DNA of 47,104 nt from Bacillota bacterium (lineage in GTDB: Bacteria > Bacillota > Limnochordia > Darwinibacteriales > Darwinibacteriaceae), in NCBI GenBank assembly GCA_029776155.1, contig JAKOTU010000084.1, positions 1 to 47,104 of the forward strand, written 5' to 3'. Shown here piece after piece: positions 15,583 through 25,149 of the stretch. Positions within the stretch are counted from its first letter, which is position 1. Each line of letters begins with the position of its first letter. Below the pieces are notes generated by a model that saw nothing but the letters and a program-made list of their open reading frames with translations, did no database searches and was not told the DNA's origin. The position numbers and the translations under genes are program-made.

Positions 15583-16842
15583 GTGATTGAATTCAGATTT
15601 CCCGATATCGGAGAAGGTATTGCTGAAGGAGTCATTCTCAAGTGGTTTGTGGAAGTGGGGCAGGAAGTAAAGGAGGGCGATTCCCTCTTCTTGGTAGAGA
15701 CAGATAAAGTGAACGCGGAGATCCCCTCCCCGGCCAGCGGCATCATCTTGGCCCGCTTTGGGGAAGAGGGCGAGACCATCAACGTGGGGGATGTGGTGGT
15801 GCAGATCGGTGAAGCAGGGACCCAGGCCAAGGCTGAGCCCGCCGCCGAAGGGGATAGCGGGGCGGTTGTGGGGGCTTTGGAAACCTCCAACCAGGTACTG
15901 GCCGCCAGCAGTGAGCATGCCCAGTCCCCTGCGGAACCTGCCCGGCCCAGGGCCCTGGCTACCCCCGTAGCCCGCAAACTGGCTAAAGATCTGGGCGTGG
16001 ATATCAATGCCTTGGCGGGCAGCGGACCCGGGGGTAGGGTGATGAAAGAGGATATCCTCAGGGCTGCAGAAGCAGAGCAGCAGCCCATACCCCCCGCGGC
16101 CCCGGCGCCAGCTGCGCCCCAGCCTGCGGCGCCGATCCAGGGCCTGGAGGAAAGGGTGGCACTTACCACTCTGGGCAAGACCGTGGCCCGGAATATGGCC
16201 CTGTCCAAACGGGAGATCCCCCATGCCGCGGTGATGGACGAATTTGATGTGACGGAGCTGGTGCAGCTGCGGCAGCAGGCGAAAGTACTGGCCGAACAGG
16301 AGGATGCAAGGCTCACCTACATGCCCTTCATCATCAAGGCGGCAGTGCTGGCCCTAAGGGAGTTCCCCCTGTTCAATGCTTCCTTCTCCGCAGAAACGGA
16401 GGAGATTATCCTCAAGAAGTACTACAACATGGGTATTGCCGTGGATACCCCCGATGGGCTCTTGGTCCCGGTGATCAAGAACGCCGACCAGAAGGGCTTG
16501 CTCCAAATAGCCAGAGAACTGCAGACCCTGGCCGAAAAGGCCCGGGAACGCACCTTATCCCTGGAGGAAATCCAGGGCGGCACCTTTACCCTGACCAACT
16601 ACGGTGCAGTGGGCGCCTTAGCCGGCGTGCCGGTGATCAAACACCCTGAGGCTGCGATTTTGGGCATTGGTTCCATCACCAGAAGGCCAGTGGCGGCGGA
16701 GGATAATCAGATTGCCATCCGCCAGATCCTGCCGGTCACCCTCTCTTTTGATCACCGCTTTATCGATGGCGGCAGTGCCGGCAGGTTCATCAAGAGACTG
16801 AGAGCATACCTGGAGCAGCCCCTGTTGCTCCTGCTGAGTTAG
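15583..16842 (+). CDS. pdhC: Dihydrolipoamide acetyltransferase (E2)
   Basis: A 419-residue E2 from GTG 15583 with GAGGAGGGTG upstream. One lipoyl domain (residues 1-78) carries the lipoylated Lys42 in VETDKVNAEIPSP. An Ala/Pro/Glu-rich linker leads to the peripheral-subunit-binding domain (ATPVARKLAKDLGVDINALA, about 124-160), a second Pro/Ala linker, and the catalytic core with SFDHRFIDGG (His391, Asp395). It passes the acetyl group from E1 to CoA and forms the structural core of the complex. A single lipoyl domain is usual for Bacillota. The lipoate ligase encoded convergently at 18309 is the likely enzyme that loads Lys42. Confidence 0.94.
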   Translation: MIEFRFPDIGEGIAEGVILKWFVEVGQEVKEGDSLFLVETDKVNAEIPSPASGIILARFGEEGETINVGDVVVQIGEAGTQAKAEPAAEGDSGAVVGALETSNQVLAASSEHAQSPAEPARPRALATPVARKLAKDLGVDINALAGSGPGGRVMKEDILRAAEAEQQPIPPAAPAPAAPQPAAPIQGLEERVALTTLGKTVARNMALSKREIPHAAVMDEFDVTELVQLRQQAKVLAEQEDARLTYMPFIIKAAVLALREFPLFNASFSAETEEIILKKYYNMGIAVDTPDGLLVPVIKNADQKGLLQIARELQTLAEKARERTLSLEEIQGGTFTLTNYGAVGALAGVPVIKHPEAAILGIGSITRRPVAAEDNQIAIRQILPVTLSFDHRFIDGGSAGRFIKRLRAYLEQPLLLLLS

Positions 16843-16853
16843 GAGGTACGGGT

Positions 16854-18239
16854 ATGGCCGGGTATAAGTACAAGATCGCCATTTTGGGCGGCGGGCCCGG
16901 CGGCTATGTGGCCGCCATCCGCGCTGCCCAGCTGGGCGCCAACACAGTACTCATTGAGGCGGGGGAGCTGGGCGGGGTATGCCTCAACCAGGGGTGCATT
17001 CCCACCAAGACTCTCCTGAAGAGCGCCAGGATCTACCATGACATTCTGAACTCTGAAGCCTTCGGTGTCAGAGTGGAGGGCAGAGTAAGCCCAGACTGGG
17101 CAGCCATGCAGCAGCGGAAGGACGGGGTAGTCAGCCAGCTGAACTCAGGGGTGCAGGGTCTACTCAAGCAAAACGGCGTGGAAGTTGTGCGCGGCTGGGG
17201 GGAAGTGCTGGACCCCCACACCATCCAGGTCAGCGGGGAGAAAATCTCCGCGGAGCACTTGATCATCGCCACCGGCTCCAGCCCCGCGGTATTGCCCATT
17301 CCCGGTCTGCAGGAGGCTCTGCACAGCGGAAATGCCGTGACCAGCACCGGGGCCCTGAAGCTGAAGGAGATCCCCGCGAGGCTGATTGTGGTTGGGGGCG
17401 GGGTGGTGGGCATGGAGTTTGCGGCTCTGTTTAACGCCCTGGGTTCCCAGGTAACAGTACTGGAAAAATTCACAGTACTGGGCAGCCTCGATGCCGATCT
17501 GCAGCGCTACATGCAGCGGCTGCTGCAGAAAAAGGGCGTGGAGATCTACAATGGGGCAGATATCCAGCGCTTCGAGGGCTCCCAGGTAGTAGCGGAGATC
17601 AAAGGGGAAAGCAGAGTGTTTTCAGGGGATGTGGTCTTGGTGAGCCTGGGCCGCAGGCCCAACCTAAATGCCGTTTCCAAGTTGGGCCTAGAGCTGGAGA
17701 GGGGCGCGATCCGCACCAACGAACGCCTGGAGACCAGCATCCCGGGAGTGTATGCCATCGGTGATGTAAACGGCAAGCAGATGCTGGCCCATGCCGCTTC
17801 CGCGGAGGGGCTGGTGGCTGTGGAGAACATCTTGGGCGGCAGCGCCGCCATCGATTACGACAAGGTTCCCGCCTGCATCTACACCTTCCCGGAGGTGGCC
17901 ATGGTGGGCCTGACGGAGCAGGAGGCCCTGCGCCGCGGCCATGAGGTAGTGGTGGGCACCTTCCCCCTGGCCGCCAACGGCAAAGCCCTTGCGGAAGGTG
18001 AGGCGGAGGGTCTGATCAAGATCGTGGCTGATCAGAAGTACGGTGAAGTGCTGGGCGTACACATCGTGGCTGCCCATGCCACCGACCTTATCTCCGAAGC
18101 GGTACTGGCCCTGGAGCTGGAAGCCACCGTGCACGAACTGGCCAAGGCCATCCATCCCCACCCCACCTTCTCTGAGGCGGTAATGGAGGCGGCCCATGCG
18201 GCCCTAGGGCAGGCGATTCACGTCTTTAAGAAAAAATAG
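16854..18239 (+). CDS. lpdA: Dihydrolipoamide dehydrogenase (E3)
   Basis: A 461-residue flavoprotein. The FAD-binding GGGPGG motif is at residues 12-17, the redox disulfide in GGVCLNQGCIPTK (Cys43, Cys48), the NAD-binding GGGVVGMEFA in the middle and the second FAD motif in YAIGDVNG. The dimer-interface His-Glu pair lies in HPHPTFSEAV near residue 435. It reoxidises the dihydrolipoyl group of E2 and makes NADH. An AGGAGGT site precedes the ATG, 11 bases after the E2 stop. It ends the pdh operon; a strong bidirectional terminator follows. Confidence 0.95.
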   Translation: MAGYKYKIAILGGGPGGYVAAIRAAQLGANTVLIEAGELGGVCLNQGCIPTKTLLKSARIYHDILNSEAFGVRVEGRVSPDWAAMQQRKDGVVSQLNSGVQGLLKQNGVEVVRGWGEVLDPHTIQVSGEKISAEHLIIATGSSPAVLPIPGLQEALHSGNAVTSTGALKLKEIPARLIVVGGGVVGMEFAALFNALGSQVTVLEKFTVLGSLDADLQRYMQRLLQKKGVEIYNGADIQRFEGSQVVAEIKGESRVFSGDVVLVSLGRRPNLNAVSKLGLELERGAIRTNERLETSIPGVYAIGDVNGKQMLAHAASAEGLVAVENILGGSAAIDYDKVPACIYTFPEVAMVGLTEQEALRRGHEVVVGTFPLAANGKALAEGEAEGLIKIVADQKYGEVLGVHIVAAHATDLISEAVLALELEATVHELAKAIHPHPTFSEAVMEAAHAALGQAIHVFKKK

Positions 18240-18250
18240 CCGGGCAAGGC

Positions 18251-18300
18251 AAAAAAGCTCCCCTGGCGGCGGCTAGCGGCAGCCAGGGGAGCTTGTTTTT
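18251..18300. terminator. Bidirectional terminator between lpdA and lplA
   Basis: A perfect 13-bp stem, AAGCTCCCCTGGC (18255-18267) and GCCAGGGGAGCTT (18282-18294), is flanked by six A on the left and GTTTTT on the right. It can end transcription of the pdh operon and of the convergent lipoate ligase gene. Confidence 0.93.
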
Positions 18301-18308
18301 GGGCAGGG

Positions 18309-19295
18309 TTAAGCGAACAGGCAGTGGAGGAACTCTTCCCGGGTGATATTGAAGAAAAACTCTTCAAACTCTGCCTCAGCCAGGACCTGTTCCACCGCAT
18401 CATCCCGATACGGGGTTCCGCTCAGCATCTGGGCGAGTTCCGTCACATCCCGGCGGCCGAAAAAGTCGCCGAAGATGTGCAAGTCCTCAATGAGGCCGGC
18501 GCGCACGTTAAACTTCAGTTCCAGCTTGCCGCCGCTGAAGCGGGCTTCTTTTTCCACTTCGCACTCTGGAGATGCGCCGTAGTTCCAATCCCAGCGCGCA
18601 TAGCGCTCCTCTTTGATTTTGTGCACTATGTCCCACTCTTCAGGGCTGAGGATGTATTCCCGGCCTTCGCCATGGGGAACCAGGTACTTCCATAAAACTT
18701 CCTTGAATTCCTCAATGGTGATGGGCTTCTGGAGATAAGGGTAGATATTGGTTACCCTGCTCCGCACCGATTTGACGCCCTTAGACTGGAGCTTGTCTGC
18801 CTTAACGTTGAGGGCTTCCTGCACTACCGATAGATCCGAGTTGAACAGAATCGTGCCGTGATGGAGCAGGCGTCCTTTGGACCAGTACTGGGCATTGCCG
18901 GAAAACTTCTTGCCATCGATGGTGATATCGTTACGCCCCGAAAACTCAGCCTTCACTCCCAGGCTGGCCAGGGCCTGAATCACGGGCCTGGTGAAGTACT
19001 CGAAGTTGCTCACCCGCTCCCTTTCCGCATCCACAATGAAGGTGAAGTTCAGATTGCCCAGGTCGTGGTAGACTGCCCCGCCCCCGGACAGCCGGCGCAC
19101 CACATGGATGCCCCGTTCTTTGACGAAGGTGCTGTTCACTTCGGCCAGGGTATTCTGATTGCGCCCGATCACCACCGTGGGCTCGTTCTGCCACAAAATG
19201 GCATACTCTTCACTGGGATCGAGGTAGTTTAAGACGTACTCTTCCACCGCCAGGTTGATCCGGGGATCGGTGTGGTTGTTGATCACTTTTATCAT
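18309..19295 (-). CDS. lplA: Lipoate-protein ligase A family
   Basis: A 328-residue ligase. The substrate-binding loop RRLSGGGAVYHD is at residues 67-78, the catalytic lysine region DGKKFSGNAQ at 128-136 (likely Lys130), and WQNEPTVVIGRNQN near residues 35-48. The last 90 residues make the lipoate-ligase accessory domain that supports lipoyl-AMP formation. It attaches scavenged lipoate to lipoyl domains, so the adjacent E2 is its probable client. It has its own promoter and shares the terminator with the pdh operon. Octanoyl transferase (LipM/LipL) members look similar, but the accessory domain and motif favour LplA. Confidence 0.93.
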   Translation of the reverse strand: MIKVINNHTDPRINLAVEEYVLNYLDPSEEYAILWQNEPTVVIGRNQNTLAEVNSTFVKERGIHVVRRLSGGGAVYHDLGNLNFTFIVDAERERVSNFEYFTRPVIQALASLGVKAEFSGRNDITIDGKKFSGNAQYWSKGRLLHHGTILFNSDLSVVQEALNVKADKLQSKGVKSVRSRVTNIYPYLQKPITIEEFKEVLWKYLVPHGEGREYILSPEEWDIVHKIKEERYARWDWNYGASPECEVEKEARFSGGKLELKFNVRAGLIEDLHIFGDFFGRRDVTELAQMLSGTPYRDDAVEQVLAEAEFEEFFFNITREEFLHCLFA

Positions 19296-19332
19296 GGGGC
19301 CACCCCTTTGCGCGAACGATAGCTGTACACAG

Positions 19333-19361
19333 ATCTTACGTTAGGATCCAGGTAGTGTCAA
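19333..19361 (-). promoter_or_regulatory. Promoter of lplA
   Basis: On the minus strand TTGACA (19361-19356) and TAAGAT (19338-19333) are 17 bases apart, a near-consensus housekeeping promoter about 40 bases before the lplA start codon. It diverges from the MerR-type promoter at 19403. Confidence 0.75.
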
Positions 19362-19402
19362 TGAGATGCGCCCGCAGATACTGATGCTGGTCATTTTCCC
19401 CC

Positions 19403-19433
19403 TTGACCTTGACGTTACGTCAAGGTTTATACT
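19403..19433 (+). promoter_or_regulatory. MerR-type promoter and operator of the TipA-like regulator
   Basis: TTGACC (19403-19408) and TATACT (19428-19433) are separated by 19 bases, the long spacing characteristic of MerR-activated promoters. Within the spacer a perfect palindrome, CCTTGACGT (19407-19415) and ACGTCAAGG (19417-19425) around one base, is the expected regulator site. This implies autoactivation by the downstream protein. Confidence 0.85.
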
Positions 19434-19452
19434 CAGCTCAGGAGGTGAGTTC

Positions 19453-20214
19453 ATGGAGTATACGGTCAAGCAGTTGGGTGAGTTAGCAGGGGTGAGCGGC
19501 CGCACCCTCCGCTATTACGACCAGATCGACCTTTTGAAACCGGCCTGGGTGAGTGAAGCGGGCTACCGCATGTACGGCCCAGCAGAGGTGAAGCGTCTGC
19601 AGCAGATCCTCTTTTACCGGGAGTTCGGGGTCGATCTGCACACCATCAAGGAACTGTTGGATTCACCTCACTTCAACGCCAAACAGGCCCTGCTCCAACA
19701 CCGCACGCAGCTGCTGGAGAAGAGAAGGCAGCTGGATCTGCTGCTGGAGAATGTGGAGCGGACCTTGGCTGAACTGGAAGGAGGACAACCCATGAGCGAC
19801 AAAGAGAGATTTCTGGGCTTTAAGGAACAGCTGATCAGGGAAAACGAGGAGAAGTACGGTAAGGAAGCCAGGCAGCGGTGGGGCGATGAGGAAGTGGATG
19901 CTTCCAACGCCAAGCTGATGGGCCTTAGCGAAGAGCAGTACCGGGAAGTGGAGCAGCTGGGCAAGGAGATCATCGACTCCCTGGCGAAGGCGGTGGGCAA
20001 GGAAGACCCAACTGGAGCGGAAGGCCGCAGGATTGCCGAGCTGCACCGCAAGTGGCTCACCTATTTCTGGCCCCACTACTCCAAGGAAGCCCATCTGGGC
20101 GGGGCCGAGATGTACGTGGCCGATGAGCGCTTTACCGCCTATTATGATGGCCAGGCCGGGGCTGGTGCCGCCCGCTTCCTCCGCGATGCCGTGGCCGCCT
20201 ATGTGCGCAGCTGA
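19453..20214 (+). CDS. MerR-family regulator with TipAS antibiotic-recognition domain (TipA-like)
   Basis: A 253-residue regulator. ATG 19453 is chosen with AGGAGG (19440-19445) seven bases upstream and the promoter just before. Residues 1-70 are the MerR winged helix-turn-helix (YTVKQLGELAGVSGRTLRYY, then RLQQILFYREFGVDLHTIKELL); a coiled coil follows; the C-terminal half is a TipAS-type domain with RKWLTYFWPHYSKEAHLGGAEMYV. TipA-like proteins bind thiopeptide or other hydrophobic drugs and activate their own promoter. No dedicated resistance gene lies in the operon, since a terminator follows. An internal start producing only the binding domain, known for TipA, is plausible at the Met of QPMSDKERF near 19792, which has GGAGGA upstream. 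Confidence 0.9.
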   Translation: MEYTVKQLGELAGVSGRTLRYYDQIDLLKPAWVSEAGYRMYGPAEVKRLQQILFYREFGVDLHTIKELLDSPHFNAKQALLQHRTQLLEKRRQLDLLLENVERTLAELEGGQPMSDKERFLGFKEQLIRENEEKYGKEARQRWGDEEVDASNAKLMGLSEEQYREVEQLGKEIIDSLAKAVGKEDPTGAEGRRIAELHRKWLTYFWPHYSKEAHLGGAEMYVADERFTAYYDGQAGAGAARFLRDAVAAYVRS

Positions 20215-20229
20215 ACCCCAGAGCAGCGC

Positions 20230-20266
20230 GAATCGATCCAGCAGGATGCTGGGTCGATTCTTTTTT
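20230..20266 (+). terminator. Rho-independent terminator after the TipA-like gene
   Basis: A 14-bp stem with one G-U-type mismatch, GAATCGATCCAGCA (20230-20243) and TGCTGGGTCGATTC (20247-20260), is followed by TTTTTT. Confidence 0.9.
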
Positions 20267-20291
20267 GTTCCCGGTCTGGCAGGGTCAGCCT

Positions 20292-20307
20292 AAATTGCGT
20301 ACAATTT
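20292..20307. repeat. Short inverted repeat upstream of the small membrane-protein gene
   Basis: AAATTG (20292-20297) and CAATTT (20302-20307) flank CGTA and overlap a possible -10 box TACAAT (20300-20305). No good -35 box is seen, so an operator role is only a possibility. Confidence 0.3.
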
Positions 20308-20354
20308 AATTGAGAAGAGCAATTTGAGCGATTAATTTTTCTGGGGGTGCTGCT

Positions 20355-20849
20355 GTGCTGAAGAAGTTGAAAGAGATAGTGGAGCAGCTGGGCTATGGTT
20401 TTCATGTGGGGGCCTTTTTTGTCCTGGCACTGCTGCGCATCTGTTTTTTGCCCCCGCTGGACGTGGGTAAGGTGGTGGGGCACTGGGCTGCCCAGCTGTC
20501 CCTGTCCCTGGCTGTATCCATAATAGTGCTCCGGATACTGGCGGCCCTGAAGGCAGGGCCGCGGATCCAGCGGCTGGTGGGGATTACCTTCCTGCTGGCC
20601 TGCCTGGTGCTGTGGGGTTCACCCTTTACTATCCTCGCGGTGTTCTTGGTTCTCGGCTTCTACTTGCTCCGGGGACCCCTTCCGGAGCGGGACTGGAGCT
20701 GGAAGATGGAGCTGCCCGTTTTTCTTCTGCTGGTGATCAACATCTGGCTGGAGCAGGGTTGGTTGGCCCTGATCCTCTTAGCTGCGCTGATCTACAACGG
20801 AGCGGTTGGAGGGGGGCGTTTAGGCGGAAGGAGGTTTTTTGGGCCCTAA
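20355..20849 (+). CDS. Small integral membrane protein, function unknown
   Basis: A 164-residue protein from GTG 20355, preceded by a CTGGGGGTG stretch that can act as ribosome binding site. It has about four or five hydrophobic segments (around residues 17-33, 48-64, 74-105 and 122-147), a basic N-terminus and a short glycine/arginine-rich tail (GGGRLGGRRFFGP). I do not recognise a family. It ends 50 bases before the CoA-dehydratase activase gene and may be co-transcribed with it. The preceding gene ends in a terminator, so it is probably first in its transcript. Codon use looks like that of its neighbours. Confidence 0.65.
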   Translation: MLKKLKEIVEQLGYGFHVGAFFVLALLRICFLPPLDVGKVVGHWAAQLSLSLAVSIIVLRILAALKAGPRIQRLVGITFLLACLVLWGSPFTILAVFLVLGFYLLRGPLPERDWSWKMELPVFLLLVINIWLEQGWLALILLAALIYNGAVGGGRLGGRRFFGP

Positions 20850-20899
20850 AGGTTAATACATGATTAGGAATGATCTGGCAGAAACGGAGGCAGTTGTGA

Positions 20900-23800
20900 T
20901 TGGGCAGAGCAGTACACATGGGTATCGACGTGGGTTCCACCACCGTTAAGCTGGTCATTTTGGATGCAAGTCGCCAGGTGCTTTTTTCCAGATATGAGCG
21001 GCATTATGCGGAGATCAGAGGGGGGGTGGTTAACCTCCTTACCCAGGCCTACGAGGAATACGGAGATTACGACGTGACAGTGGCGGTTACAGGTTCGGGG
21101 GGGATTGCCGTCGCGGAGCAGCTGGGCGTTGCCTTCGTGCAAGAGGTTATGGCTGGCACGAAAGCGATCCGCACCTTCCACCCCGAGGCCGATGTGGTGA
21201 TTGAGCTGGGGGGCGAAGATGCCAAGATCACGTTTTTGAGCGGCGGCCTAGAGCAGCGCATGAACGGCATATGCGCTGGGGGAACTGGAGCGTTCATCGA
21301 TCAGATGGCGGTACTGCTGCGCACCGATGCCGCGGGCCTCAATGAACTGGCCAAGGGGCACAAGATCATCTACCCCATAGCTGCCCGCTGCGGGGTCTTT
21401 GCCAAGAGCGACATTCAGCCCCTACTCAACGATGGGGCAGCCAGGGAAGATGTGGCCGCCTCCATCTTCCAGGCCGTGGTGGTGCAGACGATAAGCGGTC
21501 TGGCCTGCGGCCGGCCCATCCGGGGCCATGTGGCTTTTTTGGGTGGCCCCCTTTATTTCCTCTCCGAACTGCGCAAACGGTTCATTGAAACCCTGGGACT
21601 CGAACCTCAGCAGGTGATCTTTCCCGAAAACTCCCAGCTTTTTATGGCGATTGGCGCCGCTCTCTCTGGATCAAACGAAGCACCTCGCCCCTTCTCCGAG
21701 GTCATGCAGCGTGTCCGGCAGGCCCGGGAGGCGAAAATGGAGGAGACCCTGCGGCTGCCCCCCCTGTTTTCCAGCCCAGGGGAGCTGGCTGCATTCCGCG
21801 CCCGCCACAGCCAAAGGGCGCGCCGGCGCGACATGGGCAGCTTTTCCGGGAAATGCTTCTTAGGGCTCGATGTGGGCTCCACCACCACTAAAGCTGTACT
21901 CATCGATGAAGCAGGGGCCATTCTCTACACCTACTACGGCAGCAATGAAGGAAAGCCACTGAAGTCCGCGCGGCAGGCGGTTTTGGAGCTCTATGACGTC
22001 CTGCCGCCAGGGGCCTGGATCGCCAATTCAGCGGTGACAGGTTACGGGGAAGGGCTGATCAAGGCGGCCCTCCAGGTGGATCTGGGGGAGATTGAGACGG
22101 TGGCCCACTACAAAGCCGCGGAGTTTTTCCTGCCCGGGGTGGATTTTATCCTGGATATCGGAGGCCAGGATATGAAGTGCCTGCGCATTAAAGATGGCGC
22201 CATCGACGAGATTTTGTTAAACGAAGCCTGTTCCTCCGGCTGCGGTTCCTTCTTGGAAACCTTCGCCCATTCATTGAACCTCAGTCTGCAGGAGTTTACC
22301 CAGGAGGCGCTGTTTGCTGCCGAACCAGTGGATTTAGGTTCCCGCTGTACAGTGTTTATGAACTCCCGGGTAAAGCAGGCCCAACGGGAAGGGGCCACCG
22401 TAGGCGATATTTCCGCGGGCCTAGCCTATTCTGTAGTGAAAAACGCGCTGTACAAAGTGATCAAACTGAGGAAGACCGATGATCTAGGCCGCAGGATTGT
22501 GGTGCAGGGAGGGACGTTCTGCAACGATGCGGTACTGCGGGCCTTTGAGCTTTTGGCAGAGCGGGAGGTGGTTCGGCCAGATATTGCCGGCCTTATGGGG
22601 GCCTTCGGCGCCGCCCTTATAGCCAAGGAGCGTTACGTGGAAGGCAGCCGCTCTAAGCTGTTGGATCGTAAGGCCCTCGAGGCCCTCTCTCTGGAGACCA
22701 GGCACACCAGGTGCCGGGGCTGCGCCAACAGCTGTCTGCTCACCATCAACTACTTCGGCCAAGGCCGCTGCCACATCTCCGGCAATCGCTGCAGCAAAGG
22801 TGCGGGGCAGGAGAAGGGGCGGGAGGATCTACCCAACCTGTTCGATTACTGCTGGGACAGGCTTTTTGCCTACCAGCCCTTGGATCCTGCCTGCGCTAGG
22901 CGGGGTAAGGTGGGCCTGCCCCGGGTGCTGAATATGTATGAGGATTACCCCTTCTGGTTCACCTTCTTCACTGAGCTTGGTTTTTCTGTGGTACTCTCCT
23001 CCCGGACTTCCAAGGAGATCTATGAAAAGGGGATGGAGACCATCCCCTCCGAGTCTGTGTGCTACCCAGCCAAGTTGGCCCACGGGCACATCATGGACCT
23101 GGTGGAACAGGGTGTAGACTTCATCTTCTATCCCTGCCTCACCCATGAGCACAAAGAGCAGGCCGCGGCAGCCAACCACTTCAACTGCCCCATTGTCATC
23201 TCCTATCCCGAGGTGATTAAGCAGAATGTGGGGCCGGTGCAGGCTGGGCAGATACGGTTCATGTACCCCTTCCTGCCCTTCCACCACAAGGAGAGGCTTA
23301 CCGCGCGCCTGCAGGAAGAGTTTGCCCCTCTGGGGATCGGGCCGGAGGAGATAAGGGCGGCGGTGGAGCAGGCCTGGGCGGAACTGCAGCGCTATCGGGC
23401 TGATGTGCGGCGCAAGGGGGAAGAAACCCTGGCCTATCTCCAGAACAAGGGGCTGCGGGGCATAGTGCTCGCAGGCCGCCCCTATCATCTGGATCCAGAA
23501 ATCAACCACGGGATTCCCCGGCTCATCAACGAGCTAGGCTGGGCTGTACTCACGGAAGATTCTGTAGCCCATTTGGGCCGCGTTCCCAGGCCTTTGAGGG
23601 TAGTGGATCAATGGGCCTATCACTCCCGGCTGTATGCGGCCGCGGCCTTTGTCTCCACCCAAGAAAACTTGGAGCTGGTCCAGCTCAACTCCTTCGGCTG
23701 CGGTTTAGATGCCATCACAACGGATCAGGTGCAGGAGATCCTCGCGGCCCGGGGGAAGATCTACACCTGCCTGAAAATCGATGAGATCAGCAATCTGGGG

Positions 23801-25117
23801 GCCGCCCGGATCAGGCTGCGCTCCCTTAGGGCGGCTGTTTTGGAGCGGTCCCGCCTGGGACGCAGGCCCCAGGGCGGGGAGTACCGCTATGCGCGCAGGA
23901 TCTTCACCAAGGAGATGAAGGGCAAGCACACCATCATCGTACCCCAAATGGCGCCCATCCACTTTAGGCTGCTGCAGGAAGCATTCCGCCTCTCCGGCTA
24001 CAACATGGTGGTCTGTCCGGCCTGGGACAAAGAGGCGGTGGATGTGGGCGTGCAGTATGTCAACAACGACGCCTGCTACCCGGCCATCATTGTGGTGGGG
24101 CAGCTGCTAAAGGCTTTGAACTCTGGCCAGTATGATCTGAACAACACCACGGTGGTCATCAGCCAAACGGGGGGCGGGTGCCGGGCCACAAACTACATCG
24201 GCTTCATCCGCAAAGCCTTGCAGGATGCCGGCTGGGGACACATCCCCGTGGTATCCGTAAGCGCCCAGGGGTTTGAGAAGAACCCCGGGTTCAAGTTCAC
24301 CCCGCCGCTGCTGCATCGGGGCATGATGGCTTTGGTGTACGGTGATGTACTGATGAAGTGCCTGCACCGGGTGCGGCCCTACGAGAAGGTACCTGGTTCT
24401 GCCAACCTGCTCTATGAAAAGTGGAACGAGATCTGCACCCTTTCCCTGCGCTCCCTATCTCCCCGGAGGTTTAGGAAGAACATTGCCCAAATGGTGGCGG
24501 AGTTCGACTCCCTGGAGCTTGTGGCGGCAGAGAAGCCAAGGGTGGGGCTGGTGGGTGAGATCTTGGTGAAGTATCACCCCACCGCGAACAACGATATCGT
24601 GAGCCTGGTGGAGGAGGAAGGGGCAGAGGCGGTGGTGCCGGAGCTGATCGACTTCCTTTTGTACTGCCTTTTGGGCTTTAGCTTTAAGTATAGGTATCTC
24701 GCGGGCAAGAAGCTGGAAGCTTGGGGCAGCAGCGCGCTGATCAAGGTCATTGAGCTCTACCGCAGCGCCGCCAAACAGGTGCTGGCCCAAAGCAAGCGCT
24801 TTACACCACCCAAATTCATCTGGGAGCTGGCCCAAACTGCATCCAAACTCATCTCCTTAGGGCACCAAACCGGGGAAGGTTGGTTTTTGACCGGTGAGAT
24901 GATCGATCTCCTCGAAAACGGTGTGAAAAACATCGTGTGCATGCAGCCGTTTGCCTGTCTGCCCAACCATGTTACGGGCAAGGGTGTGCTGCGGGGCTTG
25001 AAAAATGCTTATCCAGATAGTAACATTATTGCCATAGACTACGATCCCGGTGCCAGCGAAGTAAACCAGCTGAACCGGATCAAGCTCATGCTGTCCAACG
25101 CCTGCAGACAAGGGTAA
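20900..25117 (+). CDS. Giant acyl-CoA dehydratase activase-type protein (tandem BadF/HgdC ATPase domains, DUF2229 and HgdB-like regions)
   Basis: A 1405-residue protein starting at TTG 20900 with ACGGAGG nine bases upstream. The first ASKHA ATPase domain begins with [14 protein letters not shown] (residue 8) and has the cluster cysteines in [14 protein letters not shown] and [13 protein letters not shown] second complete domain begins near residue 321 with [14 protein letters not shown] and has [11 protein letters not shown] and [11 protein letters not shown] Cys-rich segment near residue 605 ([10 protein letters not shown], then [10 protein letters not shown]) leads into a DUF2229-type region ([20 protein letters not shown]) and a C-terminal HgdB-like part with [16 protein letters not shown]. 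Single-domain HgdC activates 2-hydroxyacyl-CoA dehydratases by ATP-driven electron transfer from a [4Fe-4S] cluster. Fused proteins of this size occur in anaerobic Bacillota, but their client is generally unknown. No dehydratase subunit genes are adjacent. Confidence 0.9.
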   Translation: MGRAVHMGIDVGSTTVKLVILDASRQVLFSRYERHYAEIRGGVVNLLTQAYEEYGDYDVTVAVTGSGGIAVAEQLGVAFVQEVMAGTKAIRTFHPEADVVIELGGEDAKITFLSGGLEQRMNGICAGGTGAFIDQMAVLLRTDAAGLNELAKGHKIIYPIAARCGVFAKSDIQPLLNDGAAREDVAASIFQAVVVQTISGLACGRPIRGHVAFLGGPLYFLSELRKRFIETLGLEPQQVIFPENSQLFMAIGAALSGSNEAPRPFSEVMQRVRQAREAKMEETLRLPPLFSSPGELAAFRARHSQRARRRDMGSFSGKCFLGLDVGSTTTKAVLIDEAGAILYTYYGSNEGKPLKSARQAVLELYDVLPPGAWIANSAVTGYGEGLIKAALQVDLGEIETVAHYKAAEFFLPGVDFILDIGGQDMKCLRIKDGAIDEILLNEACSSGCGSFLETFAHSLNLSLQEFTQEALFAAEPVDLGSRCTVFMNSRVKQAQREGATVGDISAGLAYSVVKNALYKVIKLRKTDDLGRRIVVQGGTFCNDAVLRAFELLAEREVVRPDIAGLMGAFGAALIAKERYVEGSRSKLLDRKALEALSLETRHTRCRGCANSCLLTINYFGQGRCHISGNRCSKGAGQEKGREDLPNLFDYCWDRLFAYQPLDPACARRGKVGLPRVLNMYEDYPFWFTFFTELGFSVVLSSRTSKEIYEKGMETIPSESVCYPAKLAHGHIMDLVEQGVDFIFYPCLTHEHKEQAAAANHFNCPIVISYPEVIKQNVGPVQAGQIRFMYPFLPFHHKERLTARLQEEFAPLGIGPEEIRAAVEQAWAELQRYRADVRRKGEETLAYLQNKGLRGIVLAGRPYHLDPEINHGIPRLINELGWAVLTEDSVAHLGRVPRPLRVVDQWAYHSRLYAAAAFVSTQENLELVQLNSFGCGLDAITTDQVQEILAARGKIYTCLKIDEISNLGAARIRLRSLRAAVLERSRLGRRPQGGEYRYARRIFTKEMKGKHTIIVPQMAPIHFRLLQEAFRLSGYNMVVCPAWDKEAVDVGVQYVNNDACYPAIIVVGQLLKALNSGQYDLNNTTVVISQTGGGCRATNYIGFIRKALQDAGWGHIPVVSVSAQGFEKNPGFKFTPPLLHRGMMALVYGDVLMKCLHRVRPYEKVPGSANLLYEKWNEICTLSLRSLSPRRFRKNIAQMVAEFDSLELVAAEKPRVGLVGEILVKYHPTANNDIVSLVEEEGAEAVVPELIDFLLYCLLGFSFKYRYLAGKKLEAWGSSALIKVIELYRSAAKQVLAQSKRFTPPKFIWELAQTASKLISLGHQTGEGWFLTGEMIDLLENGVKNIVCMQPFACLPNHVTGKGVLRGLKNAYPDSNIIAIDYDPGASEVNQLNRIKLMLSNACRQG

Positions 25118-25149
25118 GGAAGCAGAACTCTAAGAAAGGAGAGACGGGC

